A stretch of 13,078 nucleotides of DNA from assembly GCA_018623655.1 (NCBI GenBank), contig JAAZVG010000031.1, positions 1 to 13,078 of the forward strand. Reading direction: 5' to 3'. This document shows, piece by piece, positions 6,011 to 12,529 of this stretch. Source of the stretch: Flavobacteriaceae bacterium (GTDB lineage Bacteria > Bacteroidota > Bacteroidia > Flavobacteriales > Flavobacteriaceae). The notes beneath the pieces are model-generated. The model saw only the letters and a list, made by a program, of their open reading frames with translations. It searched no databases and had not been told where the DNA came from. The position numbers and the translations under genes are program-made. Every line of letters begins with the position of its first letter. Within the stretch, counting starts at the first letter, position 1.

Positions 6011-7558
6011 TTAATTTTGATCAGAAGATGGAATTAGTCTAGCATGAAGATCGGGATTCTCCATGTTTGCATCTAACGGAAACATCGGTCTTTTGATTCG
6101 TTTATATCCTAATCGCTCTAGATCTTGATCTACTCCTCCAGGAGTTAAGGCCATAACCCAATCACCTCGCATATTGTATAATTCAGGTACTAGGTATCCA
6201 ATTTTTACGATTACAATATCCGCTGATCTTGGATCTAGATTTAAATCAGTAAAATCTTTTTCATAATGATAAGGCTTCCTTTTTTTTGTGACAATGACAT
6301 TTAAATTCCCAGTTTTAACCACTACTTCAACCTCTGCATTTTCATCTCCTGTTTTAATCGCAGTGACTTTCCCTTTCAATAGAATTGGACCTGAAAATCG
6401 GTTGTCTACAATGGCCCCGACGCTTCCCTCAACAACTGACCCCACGCCTGATTTTAATGCATTTTCTACAAATTCAGGCCCAGGAATCGAGGCATAAATT
6501 ACTTCTAAGTCTTCACTTTTATTTAGTCTTTGGTCTTCTAGTAAATAATTCAATGTGTGAGTTACATCTCCAGCACCACCTGCGGTAGGATTGTCTCCCA
6601 TATCACTTATTATAAACGGTTTGCCATCGCTTACTATGGCCTTGTCTAGCGCGTTGTCGAGGGTAGTTGTAGGTGCTACGAACTGAAATTTTTCTCGCAC
6701 TTCCCAAAATCTGTTAGCTAGTTTTTCGGCACCTTTGATTACAGCTTGTTTATCATCCCCAGTTACCATAACTACACCGTGATTTCGAGGCTCATCAGCC
6801 CAAGCATAACCGATCCATATGGCGGCATCAATGATACCTGACACTTTTGTTACCCCTGGGATGAGTCCGTATAGACTTTTTCCAGGCTCAATTCTTGTAC
6901 TTGTTTTTTCTCCGGGCAAAAGAATAGGAACGGGGATCCATGCCTTGTATTTTGGCTTTCCTTTGCCATTTTCGAGGCGCTCAATAAGATTGCTTGCTGC
7001 TCGCCTCTTAGACTCCAAAGCATCTTCATGAGGAGCCATTCGGTAACAGGTGATCAGGTCAGTGTTTTTTGCGAGTACCTCAGAAACATTACCGTGAAGA
7101 TCCATCGATGTAGAGATTAGAGTTTCAGTACCGATAACTTTTCTGATTCTTTTAATAAAATCTCCTTCAGCATCATCTATTCCTTGAACGCTCATCGCTC
7201 CGTGTATATCTAAAAACACACCGTCATAAGGTCCATTCTCTTCTAGGCTTTTCAAGGTTTGAGACACCAATGATTCGTAGGCCTCCATTGTTACAATACC
7301 CCCCGGAAGTGCTTTTCCTATTAGGATAGGCTTCCAATCTGCTTTCTGTCTTAGGACAGAATCTTTGAAAAGGAAAGGATATCTTTCGAATATGCTATCT
7401 CCTATCCTGGCATGAAATGCACTTTCATCTGTTGTCGCAGGAGAGAATGTACTCGATTCAATTCCGAGTCCTGCAATTGCAATTTTCGGCAAAGAATCAA
7501 TGGCTTTATTTGAACAGGATGCGAATATTATACAAGCCAAGTAGATCAGATTTTTCAT
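6011..7558 (-). CDS. M81 family metallopeptidase (MlrC-like), putative lipoprotein
   Basis: A 515-residue protein similar in length to MlrC (about 500-530). The N-terminus MKNLIYLACIIFASC is a lipoprotein signal with lipidated Cys15, so it is probably anchored facing the periplasm. The first MlrC domain shows ESSTFSP (34-40), DIHGAM (117-122), EGD (131-133), DLHGN (153-157) and RMAPHED (173-179); the acidic and histidine residues are the likely zinc ligands. The second domain shows DMGDNPTAGGAGD (319-331), the glycine-rich signature of the family's C-terminal domain. MlrC of Sphingomonas cleaves the tetrapeptide left from microcystin breakdown, but most homologues are cytoplasmic enzymes of unknown substrate, so amidase or peptidase action on small periplasmic peptides is the safe reading. 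It is a single gene between tRNA-Ala and the divergent arginine operon. A weak -7 candidate (TAACTTTA, 7590-7583 minus) precedes it. Confidence 0.88.
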   Translation of the reverse strand: MKNLIYLACIIFASCSNKAIDSLPKIAIAGLGIESSTFSPATTDESAFHARIGDSIFERYPFLFKDSVLRQKADWKPILIGKALPGGIVTMEAYESLVSQTLKSLEENGPYDGVFLDIHGAMSVQGIDDAEGDFIKRIRKVIGTETLISTSMDLHGNVSEVLAKNTDLITCYRMAPHEDALESKRRAASNLIERLENGKGKPKYKAWIPVPILLPGEKTSTRIEPGKSLYGLIPGVTKVSGIIDAAIWIGYAWADEPRNHGVVMVTGDDKQAVIKGAEKLANRFWEVREKFQFVAPTTTLDNALDKAIVSDGKPFIISDMGDNPTAGGAGDVTHTLNYLLEDQRLNKSEDLEVIYASIPGPEFVENALKSGVGSVVEGSVGAIVDNRFSGPILLKGKVTAIKTGDENAEVEVVVKTGNLNVIVTKKRKPYHYEKDFTDLNLDPRSADIVIVKIGYLVPELYNMRGDWVMALTPGGVDQDLERLGYKRIKRPMFPLDANMENPDLHARLIPSSDQN

Positions 7559-7710
7559 AAAGAAAGATGCTTAGATTCACATTAAAGTTATGAAATGAGT
7601 TTTAGTATGATTTCTTCTTTAGGATGTTAGTGCTGTATTGAACTTAGTCTAAATGTCTCATTTACAAATTCTTCTAGAACCACTTTTTTTGTTAAAAATT
7701 GAACAAAACA
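7559..7710. other. Intergenic stretch between mlrC-like gene and arginine operon promoter, no gene seen
   Basis: The divergent gap between the MlrC-like gene and the first structural gene of the arginine operon is 341 bases. This part of it shows no coding frame or RNA gene. It holds a weak minus-strand -7 candidate (7583-7590) and the 9-mer TAGTGCTGT at 7628-7636, which recurs at 7810-7818 in the operon leader. The rest of the gap (7711-7899) is described in separate entries. Confidence 0.6.
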
Positions 7711-7740
7711 TTGTGAGACTCACATAAAAGAGTAGATTTA
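7711..7740 (+). promoter_or_regulatory. Promoter of the arginine operon (TTG-N19-TAGATTTA)
   Basis: TTG at 7711-7713 (shared with the palindrome beside it) and TAGATTTA at 7733-7740 fit the Bacteroidota -33/-7 consensus with an ideal 19-base spacer; only the last base of the -7 box differs. Transcription should begin near 7745, just before or at the Arg-rich leader reading frame. It is the best-placed promoter for the whole run of genes from 7900. Confidence 0.65.
7712..7724. promoter_or_regulatory. Candidate operator: 13-bp perfect palindrome in promoter spacer
   Basis: TGTGAG-A-CTCACA is a perfect inverted repeat centred on 7718. It overlaps the -33 TTG and fills half of the promoter spacer, where a bound dimeric repressor would block RNA polymerase. 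Which protein binds it, if any, is unknown; it does not look like the AT-rich ArgR box known from other phyla. Confidence 0.45.
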
Positions 7741-7750
7741 CCCCGTGAAA

Positions 7751-7804
7751 ATGACACAGCACACTAATACTCCTATCCGACGCATTCGTCTTCGCCGCCC
7801 GTAA
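7751..7804 (+). CDS. Arginine-rich leader peptide of the arginine operon
   Basis: A 17-codon reading frame, MTQHTNTPIRRIRLRRP. Five of its last nine sense codons are arginine (CGA, CGC, CGT, CGC, CGC), and none uses AGA or AGG although the operon genes use AGA often. All five could be read by one tRNA-Arg with anticodon ICG. It ends CCG-TAA (Pro-stop), a context known to slow release. An in-frame GTG six bases upstream (7745) could be an alternative start and would lie at the predicted transcript start. The frame sits between a good promoter and the first arginine gene, the classical place of an attenuator leader peptide sensing charged tRNA-Arg. Too short for similarity to help; placement and codon content are the evidence. 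Confidence 0.75.
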   Translation: MTQHTNTPIRRIRLRRP

Positions 7805-7871
7805 GGGTGTAGTGCTGTTATGGAAATAGGTGAGTCCATTTCCCCCTCTGAAATTTCAATTACCCTTTTAG
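7756..7871 (+). promoter_or_regulatory. Putative arginine attenuator: alternative RNA stems around the leader peptide
   Basis: Stems found by eye: (a) ACAGCAC 7756-7762 with GTGCTGT 7812-7818, closing the leader frame; (b) GACG 7779-7782 with CGTC 7787-7790; (c) CGCCC 7796-7800 with GGGTG 7805-7809, a GTAA loop holding the leader's stop codon; (d) GGAAAT-a-GG 7822-7830 with CCATTTCC 7836-7843; (e) AAGGGTG 7803-7809 with TACCCTT 7861-7867, followed by TTAGTTT. Stems c and e share GGGTG and exclude each other, which is how an attenuator works. A ribosome held at the first Arg codons (7778-7783) would leave stem c free to form and so prevent the terminator-like stem e. The U-run after e is modest, so control of translation of the next gene is also possible. 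Energies were not computed. Confidence 0.5.
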
Positions 7872-7899
7872 TTTAAAACAACCCAACGATTCTTTAATC

Positions 7900-8451
7900 A
7901 TGGATCTATTTATAGCCGATGAATCTTTTCATCGCTTTGCAGAACATATCTGCGACACTATTCAAGATGCTGCACAAAAGCGAGGTACAGGTATTGCCCG
8001 CCGTAGCCCTGAGTATATCAAGACGAAGATGACCAACGGTAATGCCGTTATCGCCTTAGATGGAGACACTTTTGCTGGCTTCTGTTACATCGAAGTTTGG
8101 GGCGGAAAAAATTTTGTTGCCCATTCGGGACTCATTATTGCAGAAGAGTATCGTGGAAGAGGCTTAGCAAAGGCCATTAAATCGAAGGTTTTAGAGCTTT
8201 CGATTCAGAAGTACCCAGAAGCTAAAATCTTTGGAATTACCACTGGGTCTGCTGTAATGAAGATCAATTATCAGTTAGGATATAAACCCGTAACCTTTAA
8301 TGAGTTAACAGATGATCCGAAATTTTGGGACGGATGTCAAACCTGTCTCAACTATGACATCTTAACTCGAACCAATCGTAAAATGTGCCTTTGTACGGGC
8401 ATGCTGTATGACAATCATTTAAATCAAAAAATCAAGAACGATGAAAAATAA
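7900..8451 (+). CDS. GNAT acyltransferase opening the arginine operon, probable N-acylglutamate (N-succinylglutamate) synthase
   Basis: A 183-residue GNAT protein. The acyl-CoA site is EEYRGRGLAKAIKSK at residues 82-96, after strand NFVAHSGLII. The segment INYQLGYKPV (122-131) is the usual end of the fold. The C-terminal part has four cysteines as CQTC (146-149) and CLC (163-165), a CX2C-X13-CXC pattern that looks like a zinc site. No ArgA- or ArgJ-type gene is visible in the operon, and this gene is first and overlaps argG by 11 bases, so it most likely makes the acylglutamate that starts the pathway. Because the transcarbamylase here looks succinyl-specific, the donor may be succinyl-CoA; this is inference. 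The ATG at 7900 has no Shine-Dalgarno, as usual here. Confidence 0.8.
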   Translation: MDLFIADESFHRFAEHICDTIQDAAQKRGTGIARRSPEYIKTKMTNGNAVIALDGDTFAGFCYIEVWGGKNFVAHSGLIIAEEYRGRGLAKAIKSKVLELSIQKYPEAKIFGITTGSAVMKINYQLGYKPVTFNELTDDPKFWDGCQTCLNYDILTRTNRKMCLCTGMLYDNHLNQKIKNDEK

Positions 8452-9631
8452 AGTAGTTATTGCTTATTCTGGTGGACTAGACACCTCTTATTGCGCACAC
8501 TTAATGGCAAGTGATCAGCAGAATGAGGTTTATGCGGTTACCGTGAATACGGGAGGCTTTTCAGCTGCAGAGGTTGTTTCAATTGAAGAAAAGGCTTTAG
8601 CATTCGGAGTAAGTCATTATGAGTGTATTGATGCACGCGAGCGACTATATAACGAAGTGCTGCGTTTCTTGATTTACGGAAATGTGCTAAGAAACAATAC
8701 ATATCCGCTATCGGTTAGTGCCGAACGCGCTACTCAGGCAATGGTGCTTATTGAATATGCTAAGAAGGTGGGAGCGAAGTCAATCGTTCACGGATCCACT
8801 GGAGCAGGAAACGATCAGGTTCGATTTGATCTAATCTTTAGTGTACTTGCCCCAGAAATTGAAATTATAACCCCGATTAGAGATAATACCTTATCAAGAG
8901 AAGAGGAGATTGAATATCTGAAAAGCCATGGTTACGAATTTAGCTTTGAAAAGTCAAAGTATTCAGTAAATAAAGGAATTTGGGGGACATCGGTAGGAGG
9001 AGCAGAAACCTTAACCTCTTCGACGGGGCTTCCGGAATCAGCTTATCCGTCACAACTTGAAAAGTCAACTCCTGAGAAATTAACCCTTGAGTTTAAGAGC
9101 GGAGAATTAAGTTCTGTAAACGGACAAAAAGGTTCTCCGACCGAATTAATTACGCTGCTTGAAGAGATTGCTGCACCCTTCGCGATTGGGAGAGACATCC
9201 ATGTGGGTGATACGATTTTAGGGATTAAGGGGCGCGTTGGCTTCGAAGCCGCCGCACCAATGATCATTCTGAAAGCCCACGAACTTCTAGAAAAACACGT
9301 GCTTACCAAGTGGCAACAATATCAAAAACAGCAATTGGCTCAGTTTTATGGGATGTTGCTTCACGAAGGTCAATTGCTAGACCCGGTAATGAGAGACACC
9401 GAGGCTTATCTTGAACGCAGTCAAGAACGCGTCACTGGGGCTGTATATTTAACGCTACACCCGTACCGATTCACCCTAGAGGGTATTGAATCCCCTTACG
9501 ATATGATGCAGTCGAAAGTCGCCACTTATGGTGAGACCAATAAGGCGTGGGATTCTAGAGATGCCAAAGGGTTCATCAAAATTTATAGTAATGCCATTCA
9601 AATTTCACAGCATGCAAAACCACAAGATTAA
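8441..9631 (+). CDS. argG: Argininosuccinate synthase
   Basis: A 396-residue protein of normal family length. It joins citrulline and aspartate using ATP to give argininosuccinate in the cytoplasm. The PP-loop YSGGLDTSY is at residues 9-17 and binds ATP. HGSTGAGNDQVRFD (117-130) is the second family signature; most ArgG have a lysine (TGKGNDQ) where this protein has Ala122, a form I believe is common in Bacteroidota. The C-terminal half with ALTLHPYRF-like (AVYLTLHPYRFTLEG) completes the protein. The start ATG overlaps the GNAT gene's end by 11 bases, and the end overlaps argC by 20 bases, giving tight translational coupling. The succinyl or acetyl group must be removed from acylcitrulline before this step, by a deacylase not seen in the window. 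Confidence 0.96.
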   Translation: MKNKVVIAYSGGLDTSYCAHLMASDQQNEVYAVTVNTGGFSAAEVVSIEEKALAFGVSHYECIDARERLYNEVLRFLIYGNVLRNNTYPLSVSAERATQAMVLIEYAKKVGAKSIVHGSTGAGNDQVRFDLIFSVLAPEIEIITPIRDNTLSREEEIEYLKSHGYEFSFEKSKYSVNKGIWGTSVGGAETLTSSTGLPESAYPSQLEKSTPEKLTLEFKSGELSSVNGQKGSPTELITLLEEIAAPFAIGRDIHVGDTILGIKGRVGFEAAAPMIILKAHELLEKHVLTKWQQYQKQQLAQFYGMLLHEGQLLDPVMRDTEAYLERSQERVTGAVYLTLHPYRFTLEGIESPYDMMQSKVATYGETNKAWDSRDAKGFIKIYSNAIQISQHAKPQD

Positions 9632-10607
9632 GGTTGCCGTCATAGGTGCAACGGGATATACAGGAGCTGAATTAATTCGAATTCTCGCCTTTCATAGTGG
9701 GGTAGAACTAACCCAACTCATCAGTCGCTCTAAAGCGGGTCAGTCGGTGGCAGAAGTGATGCCTGAGCTTTCAAATCGACTCGATTTAAACTTTAGCGAT
9801 ACCATTAACGCAGGTGCAGACGTATGGTTTCTTGCGCTTCCGCACGGGGCCTCTAAATCTTTTATAGAAGAGCACAAGGTACTTGCTGATCAGGTGAAAA
9901 TTATTGATCTCAGCAATGAGTTCAGACACATCAACCATTCAAAATGGGGAGGCTACCACTTTACCTTTGGTTTGCCTGAACTGAGAAGACAAGAGATTCA
10001 AAACGCGAATCATATTGCTAATCCGGGCTGTTTCGCAACCGCAATTACCCTTGGTTTAGCACCGCTCTTTCACCACGATAAAATAGAGGAGCAGACGTCG
10101 ATTCATATTAACGCTACAACAGGCAGTACTGGAGCAGGAGCCTCGCTTTCAGCGACTTCTCATTTCAGCTATAGACTGAACAATCTTTCGTGGTATAAAG
10201 CTTTTACCCATCAACATTTAGCTGAAATTGGGGAGCAACTTACCCAGAAGGCTGAAGGTGCTCCAAAGCTGTTTTTTCTTCCTCAGCGAGGAGCCTTTGC
10301 TAGAGGAATTTTCGCCACTGCCTATTGTGAATTCGAAGGATCGCTAGATGAAGCCTATGATCTTTATAGCGCCTTTTACAAGGATGCAGCCTTTACACAG
10401 GTGGTAAAAGCTCCGGTATCGCTAAAACAGGTGGTAGGCACAAATAATTGTCAAATTCATCTTCACAAACACAATGATACGTTACTGATCACCTCTGCCA
10501 TTGATAATTTGTTGAAAGGGGCTGCGGGACAAGCCGTTCAGAATATGAATCTCATGTATGGCTTTGATGAATCTGAAGGGCTATTATTTAAATCTATAGG
10601 TTACTAA
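9612..10607 (+). CDS. argC: N-acyl-gamma-glutamyl-phosphate reductase
   Basis: ArgC reduces N-acylglutamyl phosphate to the semialdehyde with NADPH. The frame is open from 9528, but ATG 9612 is chosen: it gives 331 residues starting MQNHKIKVAVIGATGYTGAE, with the nucleotide-binding loop GATGYTG right at 12-18, as in the family, and avoids a long overlap with argG. The catalytic cysteine is C140 in ANPGCFATA. GSTGAG (171-176) and the histidine-rich FTHQHLAEI (198-206), with H202 as the likely catalytic histidine, follow. The overlap with argG is 20 bases, and the stop shares one base with the proC start (TAATG). Substrate could be the acetyl or succinyl form; given the transcarbamylase, succinyl is favoured. 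Confidence 0.93.
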   Translation: MQNHKIKVAVIGATGYTGAELIRILAFHSGVELTQLISRSKAGQSVAEVMPELSNRLDLNFSDTINAGADVWFLALPHGASKSFIEEHKVLADQVKIIDLSNEFRHINHSKWGGYHFTFGLPELRRQEIQNANHIANPGCFATAITLGLAPLFHHDKIEEQTSIHINATTGSTGAGASLSATSHFSYRLNNLSWYKAFTHQHLAEIGEQLTQKAEGAPKLFFLPQRGAFARGIFATAYCEFEGSLDEAYDLYSAFYKDAAFTQVVKAPVSLKQVVGTNNCQIHLHKHNDTLLITSAIDNLLKGAAGQAVQNMNLMYGFDESEGLLFKSIGY

Positions 10608-11404
10608 TGAAATCGACTATTACCATTATAGGAGCAGGAAATCTGGGGCTAAGTATTGCCTCAGGCCTTCATCAAACAGGACACCCTTTGGTGCTTACTC
10701 GAAGAAAAATAGGCTCGCTTTCTAGCTGGTCAACTAAAGAAAATGTTGAGGTGACTAGCGATAACATTCAGGCCGTTTCTAAAGCGGATGTAGTTATCAT
10801 CGCGGTTCAACCTAGCCAGTGTGATCGTATTTTAAAACAAATCGAATCGAGTCTCCAAAAGAATTGTTTGGTTGTGTGTACTGCTGCCGGTTATCAAATC
10901 GAACAGCTTGAGCGAATTTTAGGATCTGACATTGCCGTTTATCGCGCCATGCCCAACACGGCTATTTCGGTACAGGCTTCAATGACCTTAATTGCCTCGA
11001 ACGAGACAGGGGTTTCAAGGCTTTCAGAGGTTGAGGAACTATTTGCACATGTTGGAGAGACCTTGGCTATTGAAGAGGCTCAAATGCAGGCTGCCACCGT
11101 ACTTTGTGCGAGTGGAATCGCTTTTTGGTTGAGACTAATCAGAGCCAATACACAAGGTGGCGTTCAATTGGGATTTGAGTCAGAGGTCGCTTTAAAAATT
11201 GCCACACAGACGGCTTATGGAGCGGCTCGATTACTTATCGAATCGGGAAATCATCCTGAGGCAGAGATTGATCGCGTTACCACTCCGAGCGGATGCACGA
11301 TAACCGGTCTTAATGTCATGGAGCATTCAGGAATGAGCTCGGCATTTATTCAGGGACTTACGGCCTCTTTTGATAAAATCAACGAAATTAAATCGACGAC
11401 TTAA
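10607..11404 (+). CDS. proC: Pyrroline-5-carboxylate reductase
   Basis: ProC reduces pyrroline-5-carboxylate to proline with NAD(P)H. The 265-residue protein has the family layout: Rossmann motif IGAGNLG (8-14), VQPS (67-70), RAMPNTAISV (113-122), and the C-terminal dimer domain with CASGIAFWLR (167-176) and VTTPSGCTITGL (224-235). The last is the family's P-G/S-G-T signature with Cys230 in place of the usual Thr. Its ATG overlaps the argC stop by one base. Its place inside an arginine operon, which recurs in Bacteroidota, suggests that proline made from ornithine or glutamate semialdehyde is controlled together with arginine. A role as a side reaction of the acylglutamate pathway cannot be excluded. 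Confidence 0.93.
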   Translation: MKSTITIIGAGNLGLSIASGLHQTGHPLVLTRRKIGSLSSWSTKENVEVTSDNIQAVSKADVVIIAVQPSQCDRILKQIESSLQKNCLVVCTAAGYQIEQLERILGSDIAVYRAMPNTAISVQASMTLIASNETGVSRLSEVEELFAHVGETLAIEEAQMQAATVLCASGIAFWLRLIRANTQGGVQLGFESEVALKIATQTAYGAARLLIESGNHPEAEIDRVTTPSGCTITGLNVMEHSGMSSAFIQGLTASFDKINEIKSTT

Positions 11405-11407
11405 GTT

Positions 11408-12529
11408 ATGAGTTTATATCAGGTTTACGCTCAGTATCCGATTGAATTGGTCTCGGCTAAAGGGATGGAACTTACCGATAGCAATGGGGTAAAATATACC
11501 GATTATTACGGGGGGCATGCGGTGATCTCGATCGGACACAGCCATCCGCACTATGTAAAAGCACTTACTGAGCAGTTAGAACAAATCGGATTCTATTCGA
11601 ATGTTGTTCTCAATCGTTTTCAGGAGGAACTCGCTGAGCGATTAAATGCGAAATTAAATGAGGACTACGCTTTGTTTCTGTGTAATAGTGGGGCCGAGGC
11701 AAATGAGAACGCACTCAAATTAGCCTCATTCAAGACCGGGCGAAAAAAGGTTCTCGCATTTAAAGGGAGCTTTCACGGAAGAACTTCAGCAGCAGTTGCT
11801 GCTACCGACAATCCCTCGGTTATAGCTCCACTCAATGCGAGTCACGAGGTCGATTTTATTCCTTTTGGAGACCATAAGCAATTAGAGCGGTTGCTAGCTA
11901 CAAAAGAGTATTGTGCGGTAATTATAGAAACAATTCAAGGAGTTGGAGGACTCGATCAACCCAGCTTAGATTTTGCTTCTGAGATTAACGAACAATGTAA
12001 AAAAACAGGCACCTTACTGATTGCCGATGAGGTTCAATCAGGTTTTGGTAGAAGTGGCAGCTTTTTCTCCTTTCAGCGTTTTGATCTAGATCCTGATTTC
12101 ATTAGCATGGCTAAGGGAATGGGGAATGGCTTCCCCGTTGGAGGTGTCCTTATACACGAAAAACATGAGGCCGTTAAAAGTGAGCTAGGAACTACATTTG
12201 GCGGGAATTATCTAGCCTGCAGAGCCGCTCTAGCCGTCTTAGACGTTCTTGAAAAAGAAGACTTAATTACCAATGCGAGAGAATTAGAAACCCATTTTAG
12301 AGAAGAAGTTGATCGACTAGGTATTGAGGCTAAGATCAAAGGTGCAGGGCTGATGATCGGCCTAGACTTTGGAAAACCAACAGCCGCACTTCGCATGGCT
12401 TTATTAGAAGAAAGCCACCTATTTGTTGGGGCGTCAAGTAACCCTAATGTGGTTCGAATTCTTCCTCCCCTTAATTGTACGAAGGAGGCATTATCAACCC
12501 TCCTCAGTGAGATAAAACGATTAGCATGA
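11408..12529 (+). CDS. argD: Acylornithine aminotransferase (acetyl- or succinylornithine)
   Basis: A class III PLP-dependent aminotransferase of 373 residues, slightly short compared with the usual 385-405. It converts N-acylglutamate semialdehyde and glutamate to N-acylornithine. Visible residues: NSGAEANE (93-100) for PLP phosphate binding, FHGRT (122-126), DEVQSGFGRSG (207-217) with D207 holding the PLP nitrogen, and the Schiff-base lysine K236 in SMAKGMGNGFPVGG; GTTFGGN (261-267) closes the site across the dimer. It starts 3 bases after the proC stop and ends in an ATGA overlap with the transcarbamylase gene. In this phylum the same enzyme may work on the succinyl form; family membership does not tell which. 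Confidence 0.95.
   Translation: MSLYQVYAQYPIELVSAKGMELTDSNGVKYTDYYGGHAVISIGHSHPHYVKALTEQLEQIGFYSNVVLNRFQEELAERLNAKLNEDYALFLCNSGAEANENALKLASFKTGRKKVLAFKGSFHGRTSAAVAATDNPSVIAPLNASHEVDFIPFGDHKQLERLLATKEYCAVIIETIQGVGGLDQPSLDFASEINEQCKKTGTLLIADEVQSGFGRSGSFFSFQRFDLDPDFISMAKGMGNGFPVGGVLIHEKHEAVKSELGTTFGGNYLACRAALAVLDVLEKEDLITNARELETHFREEVDRLGIEAKIKGAGLMIGLDFGKPTAALRMALLEESHLFVGASSNPNVVRILPPLNCTKEALSTLLSEIKRLA

Noticed and set aside
5985..6012. AAAAGG...CCTTTT stem as terminator of the MlrC-like gene
   Set aside because: The stem is only 6 bp, mostly A-T, with a 16-base loop and overlaps the stop codon; too weak to call.
6288..6588. Two overlapping plus-strand open frames inside the MlrC-like gene
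   Set aside because: Both oppose conserved family motifs and overlap each other; no promoter or plausible product.
7849..7858. TGAAATTTCA palindrome in the operon leader as a regulatory site
   Set aside because: It is a short AT-rich palindrome without a loop, easily expected by chance.
8789..8830. Alanine for lysine in the ArgG signature HGSTGAGNDQVRFD as a sign of an inactive enzyme
   Set aside because: The rest of the signature and the PP-loop are intact, and I believe this form is usual in Bacteroidota ArgG.
9043..9309. Minus-strand open frame of 88 codons inside argG
   Set aside because: It is antisense to a well-conserved enzyme, is Ser/Pro-rich as expected of a shadow frame and has no supporting context.
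9528..9611. N-terminal extension of argC to the ATG at 9528
   Set aside because: It would add 28 residues before the nucleotide-binding strand and a 104-base overlap with argG; the ATG at 9612 gives the normal family N-terminus.
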